Shown: positions 15,751 to 23,043 of the stretch, piece after piece
Layout of the letters: each line of letters starts with the position of its first letter
Position numbering within the stretch: the first letter of the stretch is position 1
Source: Fictibacillus phosphorivorans
Lineage (GTDB): Bacteria > Bacillota > Bacilli > Bacillales > Fictibacillaceae
Direction: 5' to 3'
Assembly (NCBI RefSeq): GCF_023715845.1
Contig: NZ_JAMBOR010000030.1
Location: 1-34,788 of the forward strand
DNA: 34,788 bases
Notes under the pieces: generated by a model
Databases searched by the model: none
Told to the model about the DNA's origin: nothing
Seen by the model: only the letters and a program-made list of their open reading frames with translations
Made by a program: the position numbers and the translations under genes

Positions 15751-16536
15751 TTATAGTACTTTGTTATATAAAAGACTTTTTACGGAAGAGAAGACATAAT
15801 CCGGCTGCCATTCAGATGAAGGCACTTCATTCGCTTGTGTGACTCCTGTGAGTACAAGTGCTGTTTTCATACCCGCTTCTATTCCCATTCGAATATCGGT
15901 TTCAAGCCGGTCTCCAATCATAATGCATTCATCCGGTTCAAGGTTAAGAATGTTCAACGCAGCTTTAATGGTTAAAGTAGACGGTTTTCCAATGTGTATA
16001 TCAACCTTTTTTCCTGTAACACTTTCTATAGCACCAATCATTCCCGCGCAATCAGGGACTTCTCCATTTTCAATCGGACATGTGCGGTCAGGATTGGTAG
16101 CAATGGTTAAAGCCCCTTTTTTTATCGCTTGATAAGCAAAGTTCAAATGATCATAATGGAAATTCCGATCCCATGAGATAATTACAATGTCGGTCTCTTC
16201 AGGGGTAGCAGCCAGTGGAAAAGGCTCACGTCCGATTTCATCTTTGATAATCTGTTCACCAATAATATAAAGCTTTGCTCCAGGATGATTCTCTTTTAAA
16301 TAGTTTATTAAGGTTACAGTAGGGTTCAAGATATTGTCTATGGTCACTTTTATATGAAAACCCTGTAATTTTTCCACGTATTTCTGTCTCGTTTCAATCG
16401 TTTTGTTTGTGAGGAACAAAATCTGTTTTCCTTCTTTTTGAAGATTTTTAATCACGTTGTCCGCCTCTTTAACTAATTGATTTCCGAGATAAATCGTTCC
16501 ATCCAAGTCAAAGATATACCCTCTAATTTCCTTCAT
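15751..16536 (-). CDS. HAD-superfamily class IIA phosphatase
   Basis: A NagD/AraL-type sugar-phosphate or glycerol-phosphate phosphatase of 261 aa. The nucleophile and acid are D10 and D12 in FDLDGTIYLG; motif II is LTNK at about residues 42-45; the C2a cap lies between; the IGKPST lysine follows; motif IV is GDRLETDI. ATG 16536 has GGAGG 5 nt upstream; the longer reading to 16611 would start inside the regulatory hairpin. It is the last gene of the ABC-transporter operon but is separated from the MBL gene by 123 nt holding its own GlpP-type leader. The context suggests that it acts on glycerol phosphate or a sugar phosphate released from the imported compound. Confidence 0.85.
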   Translation of the reverse strand: MKEIRGYIFDLDGTIYLGNQLVKEADNVIKNLQKEGKQILFLTNKTIETRQKYVEKLQGFHIKVTIDNILNPTVTLINYLKENHPGAKLYIIGEQIIKDEIGREPFPLAATPEETDIVIISWDRNFHYDHLNFAYQAIKKGALTIATNPDRTCPIENGEVPDCAGMIGAIESVTGKKVDIHIGKPSTLTIKAALNILNLEPDECIMIGDRLETDIRMGIEAGMKTALVLTGVTQANEVPSSEWQPDYVFSSVKSLLYNKVL

Positions 16537-16559
16537 CTCTGCCTCCGTTATAATAAAAT

Positions 16560-16638
16560 AATCCCTTGAGCCTGACGAAATAACCAATTTTAACGAATTG
16601 GATGGTTTCAATGCCCAAGGGATTCTCCTGTTCTCTAT
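16560..16638 (-). promoter_or_regulatory. GlpP-type antitermination leader 2 (inside the ABC operon)
   Basis: The minus strand reads GGATAGAGA, ACA, GGAGAATCCC (16639-16619), the same order as the two other leaders with one base inserted on each side. AATCCCTTG (16624-16616) pairs with CAAGGGATT (16568-16560), and CCAATT/AATTGG pairs inside; an ATTTTATTATAA stretch follows. It would end transcription before the HAD gene unless antiterminated. It is less similar than the other two copies. Confidence 0.65.
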
Positions 16639-16659
16639 CCTTGTTTCCTATTTAGTTAG

Positions 16660-17403
16660 TTAGATAGAAATGCTCATCATTTCCTCTGCTTTTTGTACTT
16701 TATATTCCAGCTTTAATCGGGATAGTTCCTCATCATAAGGCTGGTGATCACTTAAATGCACCAATACTACTTTATCGATTTTTTCTAAATCATAAGATTC
16801 CGCAATTTCAGTTAGGCTCGTATGGTTCGCTTCTACTTTAATCGCAGATGTTGCTTCATGAATTAATAAATGAATATGCGGATAGGTTTGGATATGTGAG
16901 TTTACTTGACTGTCACTCGAATAAACAATCGTTTTATTGCCCTCTGTTACTTCTAATCCAATGGTCGGTACGGAGTGGATGGCAGGAAATGCCGAAATCC
17001 TTACATCACGAGTCTTTAGCAATTCTTCAGGAAACCCTCCGTCGAACGTTTTGATAAGAAGCGGAAATGTAATCCCCCATTCATAGACTTCCATCGTATT
17101 CAACCACTGATTCAGCTTGGATATATTCACGTCATGACAATAAATCGTTAGTGGCTTCTTTCTGTTTTCCAGCCACATTCCCCATAATAAAGAAGGGAGT
17201 CCATATAGATGATCAATATGAAAATGGGTGAAGATCACGGAGTCCAGATCTTCTAATGCTACATTGATTTGTTTCAGTTTCCTGCATGGATTACCACTCA
17301 CATCCATTAATACATGATAATCATTAGTAGAAATACAGATTGAAGTATTATCCCGGTCTCTACCTGGATAGGCACTTCCCGTTCCTAGAAAGTGGATCTC
17401 CAT
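16660..17403 (-). CDS. Metallo-beta-lactamase-fold hydrolase (RNase Z/PhnP-like)
   Basis: A 247-aa metal-dependent hydrolase. The start FLGTGSAYPGRDRDN is typical of RNase Z-like and PhnP-like phosphodiesterases. The metal motif H60-x-H62-x-D64-H65 is in THFHIDHLYGLPSL; further candidate ligands are D in YSSDSQ and H in VHLSDH. A phosphodiesterase role is plausible from the family, and the operon suggests that it cleaves an imported glycerophosphodiester or cyclic phosphate. This is inference, since UgpQ, the usual glycerophosphodiesterase, is absent. ATG 17403 follows AAGGCGG at 7 nt; the gene starts 12 nt after the upstream permease stop, so the two are likely translationally coupled. Confidence 0.83.
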   Translation of the reverse strand: MEIHFLGTGSAYPGRDRDNTSICISTNDYHVLMDVSGNPCRKLKQINVALEDLDSVIFTHFHIDHLYGLPSLLWGMWLENRKKPLTIYCHDVNISKLNQWLNTMEVYEWGITFPLLIKTFDGGFPEELLKTRDVRISAFPAIHSVPTIGLEVTEGNKTIVYSSDSQVNSHIQTYPHIHLLIHEATSAIKVEANHTSLTEIAESYDLEKIDKVVLVHLSDHQPYDEELSRLKLEYKVQKAEEMMSISI

Positions 17404-17415
17404 TTTCACACCGCC

Positions 17416-18228
17416 TTATTTAATTCCAGAATGCATGAAGCTGGATACAAATTGTTTTTGAAATATAAAGAATGCAAGTAATAAAGGAAAAATAACCAAT
17501 ATGGTACCTGCCGTTACCATACCCCACTGAGCTCCTGTTTCGTAGGATTGGGCAAACAACGCTAAACCTACAGTCAATGGGCGGTTTTCATCTGAATTTG
17601 TGATAATTAACGGCCACATAAAGTTACTCCAATGGTGGCTTACAGAGACAAGTGCAAATGCTATATATGTGGGTTTGGCAGAAGGAACATAAACATGCCA
17701 TAACGTTTGCCACCATTTGCATCCATCTATTCTCGAGGCTTGGTCTAGATCAAACGGGACCTGTTTAAAGGTTTGTCTTAATAAGAAGACCCCGAATGCT
17801 GAAGCCCAATAAGGGAGCATGACAGCTAATTTTGTATCGACCAATCCCAATTGACTCATAATCTGATAGTTTGGAAATAGCAAGATTTCAGGTTGAATCA
17901 TCAATTGAAGTAAAAATAAGATAAATAAGACGTTCTTACCTTTGAAATTTAATCGGGCAAAAGCATAGGCTCCGAGTGTTATCGTAAATAATTGAACAAT
18001 TAAAATACCAAAAACGATTACAAAAGTATTGAAGTAATATGTAAGGAAGGGAGCCGCATTCCAGGCATCTATATAATTTTGAAAGGTTGGATTGGAAACC
18101 CAGAGCGGAAAGGAACCGCCTATAACTTCTTTACTTGTAGAAAAGGAGGTGATGAATACCCATAACAAAGGAATGAAAAATACAATCCCTAGAAAAATGA
18201 TGATGGTGAAGTTAATCTTTTTATACAA
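17416..18228 (-). CDS. ABC-transporter permease, UgpE-like
   Basis: The second inner-membrane permease of a carbohydrate-type (CUT1) ABC importer, 270 aa with six helices. The ATPase-contact EAA loop reads DLDQASRIDGCKWWQTLWHV followed by YVPSAKP. It ends in the usual LLAFFIFQKQFV tail. The start is a TTG at 18228: AAAGGAGGGAG precedes it at about 7 nt, and no ATG fits better. Its reading frame begins 17 nt after the stop of the other permease, so the two are co-translated. Similarity to UgpE/sugar permeases is clear, but substrate identity comes only from the context. Confidence 0.9.
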   Translation of the reverse strand: MYKKINFTIIIFLGIVFFIPLLWVFITSFSTSKEVIGGSFPLWVSNPTFQNYIDAWNAAPFLTYYFNTFVIVFGILIVQLFTITLGAYAFARLNFKGKNVLFILFLLQLMIQPEILLFPNYQIMSQLGLVDTKLAVMLPYWASAFGVFLLRQTFKQVPFDLDQASRIDGCKWWQTLWHVYVPSAKPTYIAFALVSVSHHWSNFMWPLIITNSDENRPLTVGLALFAQSYETGAQWGMVTAGTILVIFPLLLAFFIFQKQFVSSFMHSGIK

Positions 18229-18245
18229 AGAAACTCCCTCCTTTC

Positions 18246-19148
18246 TTAGTAATGAATTTTTTTATCTAAAAATAGATAATTGAATGCCGTTATGCTTAAT
18301 AGAACAACAATTAATACTACGGTTAGTACAGCTGCCTTACCGAGATCCCAGTTGGTAAATGCAGCCTCATAAATATGATAGAGTAATAAATTACTGGTGT
18401 TATCAGGACCACCCTTTGTCATGATGTATAGATGGTCGACATTTTTAAAGGCATTTGTGATGGCTACAATCATTACGAAAAGTGTTGTAGGCATAAGCAA
18501 AGGGAAGGTAATGTGGCGAAAGATTTGAAAAGGCTTTGCTCCTTCCATAATGGCAGCTTCGTAAACATCCTTCGGCAAATTTTGCAACCCGGCTAAATAA
18601 AAAATCATAAAGAAACCAGTATCTTTCCAAATGATCATAATAATCATAGCGATCATAACTGTACTTTGATTGCCTAACCAGTTCGGACCGTTTTCACCAA
18701 AAGTCTGCAGAAATTTAGCCAGCAGTCCATATTGTGGGGTATAGATGAACAGCCATATATTTGCTACTGCAATAAGAGGAATCACGGTTGGATAGAAAAA
18801 GGATGTCCGAAGCAACGCGCTTCCTCTCATTTTTTTGTTTAGCCATACGGCCAAATACATCGCTAAAAATAGACTTGTAGGAACCGTTCCGATAATAAAA
18901 ATAATGTTGTTCATCATCACTTTTCTAAAAATTTCATCTGTGAAGACTTCTTTGTATTGATCCACCCCCGAGAATCGAAGTCTGGTCATAGGACCGCTAT
19001 AAAAACTTAGATAAATAGATTTAAGAGTGGGATAAAACGTAAATAACGATAGGAAGATAAAGGACGGCAGCAAAAGTAAATAGGCAAATATATTTTGCTT
19101 CAAGCTAAAACTTAGCTTTCTCTTAGACGCTTTTTGTGTGTTATCCAT
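18246..19148 (-). CDS. ABC-transporter permease, UgpA-like
   Basis: First inner-membrane permease of the same CUT1 importer, 300 aa with six helices and a cytoplasmic N-terminus (KASKRKLSFSLKQN). The EAA loop reads YEAAIMEGAKPFQIFRHITF. Family stretches PNWLG and ITNAFKNVDHLYIMTKGGPDNTS are present. AGGAGG lies about 13 nt before ATG 19148. It follows the binding-protein gene after an attenuator hairpin and precedes the UgpE-like gene by 17 nt. No ATPase gene is found in the operon; the shared MsmX-type ATPase used by many Bacillus sugar importers would be the natural partner. Confidence 0.9.
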   Translation of the reverse strand: MDNTQKASKRKLSFSLKQNIFAYLLLLPSFIFLSLFTFYPTLKSIYLSFYSGPMTRLRFSGVDQYKEVFTDEIFRKVMMNNIIFIIGTVPTSLFLAMYLAVWLNKKMRGSALLRTSFFYPTVIPLIAVANIWLFIYTPQYGLLAKFLQTFGENGPNWLGNQSTVMIAMIIMIIWKDTGFFMIFYLAGLQNLPKDVYEAAIMEGAKPFQIFRHITFPLLMPTTLFVMIVAITNAFKNVDHLYIMTKGGPDNTSNLLLYHIYEAAFTNWDLGKAAVLTVVLIVVLLSITAFNYLFLDKKIHY

Positions 19149-19176
19149 TTGGTATAAGACAACCTCCTATCTTTGT

Positions 19177-19220
19177 AAAAAGGGAAGCTCAAATTACAAG
19201 ATTATTAACCTGAGCTTCCC
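19177..19220 (-). terminator. Attenuator hairpin between binding protein and permeases
   Basis: GGGAAGCTCA (19182-19191) pairs with TGAGCTTCCC (19211-19220); on the minus strand the stem is followed by TTTTTAC. Lying inside the operon, directly after the binding-protein gene, it would lower permease mRNA relative to binding-protein mRNA, as is common in such operons. Confidence 0.82.
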
Positions 19221-19235
19221 GGCAATGGTTCTCTC

Positions 19236-20513
19236 TTATTCTTTAAATGGTGCTAAAACCTTCTCGGCATCTTTCTGCGCTTTATCCAAACTCTTATCTA
19301 CATGGCTTTTACCAGTCAATATCGACTGAATGGCATCATTGAAGATTTTTTGAATTTCTCCGTTTTGATAGGTAGCTAACTCACTATCTGCATATTCTAA
19401 TTGTTCACGGGCAATGACTGCCTGTGGGAATTCTTCTACATATTTTTTTAATGCGTCCGTCTCGTAAGCCGATTTTCTTGTAGCAACATAACCGGTGTCG
19501 ATGGACCATTGTGCCACTCGTTCAGGCTCTGTTAAAAATTTCATGAATTTAATAGCGGCTTCCTTGTTTTCTTTCGGAATGCCTTTAAACATATAAATAT
19601 TTCCGCCGCCGGTAGGAGAGCCATATTGATTATTGGCAGGGAGGTAAGCTACACCAAAATCAAAATCTGCATTCGATTTTACGTTGGTTAAGTTTCCGGT
19701 CGTGTGGTACATCATTGCTGTTCTGCCGCTTAAGAAGTCGGACGGTACCGTTGCCCATTCAATCGTTCCTTCTGGCATAACCTTGTGCTTTTTACTTAAA
19801 TCCACATAAAATTGCATAGCTTCTTTCGTATGCGGAGCGTTAAAGTATATCTCTTTTCCATCCTCAGACATGATGTTATCTTTCGTCTGCAGTGCTAATG
19901 CTTGTAGCATCCAATATTGATAACCTGTGCTCGGAATCTCAAGACCCCACTGATCTTTCCCGCCATTCAGCGTTAGCTTTTTACTGTAGTCGACTAATTC
20001 GTCCCAAGTTTTTGGTGGAGCATCTGGATTAAGTCCGGCTTTCTTAAATGCATCTTTGTTATAGTAGAGAACAATTGTACTTCTTTGGAATGGAAGGCTG
20101 TAGACTTTATCACCTATTTGAGAATTTGCCATAAACGCATCATAAAAATCAGTGAAGTATTTTTCATCAAACAAAGGAGTCATTTCTTCAATGACATCAT
20201 TCTCTAGGAGCGTGAAGAGATCAATGGAGAATAATACCGCTAATTCAGGAGGATTACCGCCTTGAACGGCAGCCATAACTTGAGTCATTGTTTCAGAATA
20301 GCTTCCTCCGTATCTAGCGTTAACTTTTATATCGGGATTTTCTTTTTCAAAATCTGCGACCAAATCATCCACAATCTTAGCGACATCACCACCGACTGCA
20401 ACGGGAAAATAGAAGTCGATTTCTGTAACTTCATCTTTTGACCCGCTGTTGCTGCTGCAAGCTGCAAGAAAAACAAGTAATACAGTAAAAAGTGCTAAAA
20501 CTTTTAACTTCAT
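19236..20513 (-). CDS. Extracellular solute-binding lipoprotein, UgpB-like
   Basis: The substrate-binding protein of the ABC importer, 425 aa, with lipobox LAAC (Cys19) for membrane anchoring. The mature part is a family 1 sugar/glycerol-3-phosphate-binding protein: IDFYFPVAVGGDVAKIVDDL, NPDIKVNARYGGSYSETMTQ and GNPPELAVL resemble the UgpB N-terminal region; it ends in QKDAEKVLAPFKE. AAAGGAGGAG precedes ATG 20513. It is the first gene of a five-gene minus-strand operon under GlpP-type leader control, which favours glycerol-3-phosphate or a glycerophosphodiester as ligand over a sugar. A sugar ligand cannot be excluded. Confidence 0.86.
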   Translation of the reverse strand: MKLKVLALFTVLLVFLAACSSNSGSKDEVTEIDFYFPVAVGGDVAKIVDDLVADFEKENPDIKVNARYGGSYSETMTQVMAAVQGGNPPELAVLFSIDLFTLLENDVIEEMTPLFDEKYFTDFYDAFMANSQIGDKVYSLPFQRSTIVLYYNKDAFKKAGLNPDAPPKTWDELVDYSKKLTLNGGKDQWGLEIPSTGYQYWMLQALALQTKDNIMSEDGKEIYFNAPHTKEAMQFYVDLSKKHKVMPEGTIEWATVPSDFLSGRTAMMYHTTGNLTNVKSNADFDFGVAYLPANNQYGSPTGGGNIYMFKGIPKENKEAAIKFMKFLTEPERVAQWSIDTGYVATRKSAYETDALKKYVEEFPQAVIAREQLEYADSELATYQNGEIQKIFNDAIQSILTGKSHVDKSLDKAQKDAEKVLAPFKE

Positions 20514-20544
20514 AGATACTCCTCCTTTGCTTTTTTAGGGACAA

Positions 20545-20625
20545 AATAAATCCCCATGAACAATAAAACATACTACAAAAAATGTAATACATTTTATTGA
20601 TCACAGGGTTCTCCTCATCTCTACC
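20545..20625 (-). promoter_or_regulatory. GlpP-type antitermination leader 3 (ABC operon)
   Basis: The motif on the minus strand at 20625-20601 reads GGTAGAGA, TGA, then GGAGAACCCTGTGA, matching the leader after glpP at 23 of 25 positions. It leads into a long hairpin: CCC/GGG outside, then CAATAAAATGTATTAC pairing along 16 bases with GTAGTATGTTTTATTG, followed by ATTTATTTTG. This is a transcription terminator about 35 nt before the binding-protein start. The 20626-20805 stretch upstream is AT-rich; a promoter is expected there, but I could not fix one. Confidence 0.83.
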
Positions 20626-20759
20626 CCAAGACCATAAATGTCCTGTTAAGTTGTCTGATTATTTATAATAATAAATTAATTACTTTTGGATGGCAATCAT
20701 TTTTTGGTTTCTCTTCCAAAATATATGTGGAAAAAGAGGATTGAATGATTATCCAAATT

Positions 20760-20795
20760 AAAAAACCCGTCAATGGGATGACCCATTGATCGGGT
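20760..20795 (-). terminator. Intrinsic terminator after the lipoprotein gene
   Basis: ACCCGTCAATGGG (20765-20777) pairs with CCCATTGATCGGGT (20782-20795) with one bulge; on the minus strand TTTTTTAA follows. Confidence 0.9.
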
Positions 20796-20805
20796 AGAAA
20801 ATAGG

Positions 20806-21453
20806 CTATTCAAAATGAACATTAAAGGAAAGGGGTTCTGCAATTTTCTTCTTATCTTTATTAAGGACTTCACTAGATTTAATGATTACTGTTTTTACAT
20901 CTTCAGGTTTTGTTTCGTTTAATATAAAACCTAGACTTCCGACTTTTACTTCTCCAGGCTTAATTTTGCCATTAAGCTTTTCTAAATAGAAATCGTTTTC
21001 CCACGTAACTTTCTCACCTTGGTCTGTCTTTATCTCAGAAACTGGCGCGAAGTGAACGGGTTTTTTTCCATTATTTTTGACTCGCACATTTACTCGTATG
21101 TAAGGAAATTCTTCCTTATCTGTGTATCCGTGAAAAAAGTCGATTAAATCTACGGAAGGTCTGTATTGCATGACTTTGACCTCTGAAACGGTTAGGGAGA
21201 TGAGATCTGCCTTTTGCTCTTCATCTATTTTTTTATACTTCTTTAAAGTAACCATTCCATCAGGATCTTCAACAGATTCATTTACCTTGGTCAGCTTTGT
21301 ATCATCGGAAGCTTGAGGGCTATCTTTAAATTTCAGCTCATCTGAATTGTTTTGTTCTGTGCTTTTTTGCTTTGTTTTTTCAGCACGATCTGTCGAACAA
21401 CCCGTAATGATTGCTGCAGTTAAAACGAGTAAAGTCCATTTTTTGATAGACAC
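20806..21453 (-). CDS. Lipoprotein with DUF4352-like domain
   Basis: A 215-aa predicted lipoprotein: N-terminus SIKKWTLLVLTAAIITGC, with Cys19 as lipidated residue. A charged, low-complexity linker (about residues 22-70) is followed by a C-terminal immunoglobulin-like domain (PYIRVNVRVKNNGKKPVHFAP, KIKPGEVKVGSLGF) of the DUF4352/DUF5067 kind often found in Gram-positive surface lipoproteins. The start is a GTG at 21453, 8 nt after GGAGG; the ATG at 21480 lies before the ribosome binding site. It lies downstream of the alkaline phosphatase gene, with a hairpin between, so co-expression under phosphate starvation is possible but not shown. Function unknown. Confidence 0.78.
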   Translation of the reverse strand: MSIKKWTLLVLTAAIITGCSTDRAEKTKQKSTEQNNSDELKFKDSPQASDDTKLTKVNESVEDPDGMVTLKKYKKIDEEQKADLISLTVSEVKVMQYRPSVDLIDFFHGYTDKEEFPYIRVNVRVKNNGKKPVHFAPVSEIKTDQGEKVTWENDFYLEKLNGKIKPGEVKVGSLGFILNETKPEDVKTVIIKSSEVLNKDKKKIAEPLSFNVHFE

Positions 21454-21475
21454 GAAAAACACCTCCCAATAGATA

Positions 21476-21510
21476 AGCATCCCGCTGTTAGACGACGGGA
21501 TGCTTTTTTA
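21476..21510. terminator. Hairpin between alkaline phosphatase and lipoprotein genes
   Basis: AGCATCCCG (21476-21484) pairs with CGGGATGCT (21496-21504). The plus-strand side has a run of T; on the minus strand, in the direction of the genes, the following TTATCTATTG is only moderately T-rich, so read-through to the lipoprotein gene is possible. Confidence 0.7.
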
Positions 21511-21555
21511 TTTAATAGAATACCCAATAAAAAGTAGAATTATTTTTTGTTAAGT

Positions 21556-22908
21556 TTATCTCTTTCTATTAAGGATAGCAAAGATTTCATTTGCTGTATC
21601 TGTATTGTCGATTTTCCCAGCAAACTTCTCCATTCCAGGTCCATATGCATACACATTCACATCTTCACCCGTATGTGCGGAAGTCGTCCAGCCTGTTCCA
21701 GTACGAAGATCAAAGATTTTTTCAATCGCATTATCAATCTCTGTCACACTTCCGCCATTTTCCTTCGCTTCTTGGACGGATTGTATTTCTTCTGTAGTTA
21801 GGTCCAGGTCAATATATTTCTTTAATGTTTCCTCAACTGGTGCTCCCTCGGCGATCTTTTTGGCCATGTAATCTGGTGTTTTCTTTGCTGCTTTAATTTC
21901 AGCTGGGTCCCATTTATAAACACCATCGCGTCCCATCGTCATACCGCCTGTAGAGTGGTCCGCCGTTGCGATTACAAGCGTATGTTTATCTTTTTTGGCA
22001 AACTCAATGGCAGCTTGAAAGGCTTCTTCTAAGTCTTGCATCTCACTCATGGCACCTACGATATCATTGTCATGTGCGGCCCAGTCGACTTGGCTTCCTT
22101 CTACCATTAAGAAAAAGCCTTTTTTGTTATTATCTAATCGGTCTAAGGCTGAGTTGGTCATTTGTTTTAGTGTTGGCTGCTCTTTTGGACGATCGATTCG
22201 TTTATTTAATTCTTTAGGGGCAAAGAGACCTAAGACTTGTTCGTTATCATCTTTTAACATTTGATCTGTTGTGGTTACATAAGAATAGCCGTCATTTTTA
22301 AACTCTTCGGTTAGGTCACGGTCTTCACGAATGAAGTAGCTTGTCCCACCACCTAATAAAACATCTACTTTATGTTCGCCATCAAGTAAATCATCATAAT
22401 AATCATCGGCAATTTGGTTATAGTTTTCGCGTGATTCATCGTGTGCTCCAAACGAGGCAGGGGTCGCATGGTTGATTTGAGATGTTGCTACTAGTCCAGT
22501 AGATTTTCCGATTTCTTTCGCTTGTTCTAAGACCGTTTTGACTTCTTCTTTTTCCATGTCAACCGAGATTGCTCCGTTATATGTCTTGATTCCTGCCGCC
22601 ATCGAAGTAGCAGCCGCTGCTGAGTCTGTTATACTTTCTTTTTCATCCCATGAGTATGTAGATTGCATCCCAACTAAATGTTTATCAAACTGAGTTTCTT
22701 CCATCATGGGTGTGTTTGGATTATCTTTTAAGGCACGATATCCTGTTGTAAATGAATTACCCATCCCATCACCGATTAAAAAAATCACATTACGTATCTC
22801 ATCCTTCTTAGGATGATCTCTGTCTGCTGAAGCATTTGTAACTACTAAACTACTAACCACGAGTGTTGATGCTGCCGCAATCGCCATTACTTTTTTGGGA
22901 ATATGCAT
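21556..22908 (-). CDS. phoA: Alkaline phosphatase, secreted (PhoA family)
   Basis: A secreted phosphomonoesterase that frees inorganic phosphate outside the cell, 450 aa. Signal peptide 1-28, with cleavage after NASA. Metal and catalytic residues are visible: D47 (LIGDGMG), nucleophile Ser96 in ITDSAAAATSMAAG, H in QINHATPASF, D and H in VDWAAHDND, TADHSTGG and TSAHTGEDV. It resembles the B. subtilis PhoA/PhoB type. AGGAGG precedes ATG 22908. The promoter region has five PhoP-type boxes at 11-nt spacing. It sits next to the GlpP-linked scavenging genes, so it may deliver phosphate from the same extracellular phosphate esters. Confidence 0.95.
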   Translation of the reverse strand: MHIPKKVMAIAAASTLVVSSLVVTNASADRDHPKKDEIRNVIFLIGDGMGNSFTTGYRALKDNPNTPMMEETQFDKHLVGMQSTYSWDEKESITDSAAAATSMAAGIKTYNGAISVDMEKEEVKTVLEQAKEIGKSTGLVATSQINHATPASFGAHDESRENYNQIADDYYDDLLDGEHKVDVLLGGGTSYFIREDRDLTEEFKNDGYSYVTTTDQMLKDDNEQVLGLFAPKELNKRIDRPKEQPTLKQMTNSALDRLDNNKKGFFLMVEGSQVDWAAHDNDIVGAMSEMQDLEEAFQAAIEFAKKDKHTLVIATADHSTGGMTMGRDGVYKWDPAEIKAAKKTPDYMAKKIAEGAPVEETLKKYIDLDLTTEEIQSVQEAKENGGSVTEIDNAIEKIFDLRTGTGWTTSAHTGEDVNVYAYGPGMEKFAGKIDNTDTANEIFAILNRKR

Positions 22909-22938
22909 AATTAACCTCCTGTAATATTTAGTATGTTC

Positions 22939-22988
22939 AGGTTAAATTATATTGGAATACTATTAAATGTTTATTAGCGTACTGTTAA
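22939..22988 (-). promoter_or_regulatory. PhoP (Pho-box) repeats and promoter of alkaline phosphatase
   Basis: On the minus strand the hexamers TTAACA, CTAATA, TTAATA, CCAATA and TAACCT occur at plus-strand positions 22983, 22972, 22961, 22950 and 22939, exactly 11 nt apart, as in PhoP-binding direct repeats (TTAACA-like with 5-nt gaps). A good -10, TATAAT (22951-22946), overlaps the fourth box, and there is no good -35, which suggests a PhoP-activated promoter. Confidence 0.82.
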
Positions 22989-23003
22989 ATTTTGATTAAA
23001 ATG

Positions 23004-23034
23004 AAAAAACCTCCCGGAATGAGAGGTTTTTTAA
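23004..23034 (-). terminator. Intrinsic terminator after ald
   Basis: AAAAAACCTC (23004-23013) pairs with GAGGTTTTTT (23023-23032); the minus strand ends the stem in a T-run. Confidence 0.9.
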
Positions 23035-23043
23035 GATAAGAAA

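Noticed and set aside
21547-22264. Plus-strand frames antisense to the alkaline phosphatase gene
   Set aside because: Antisense shadows without ribosome binding sites or family similarity.
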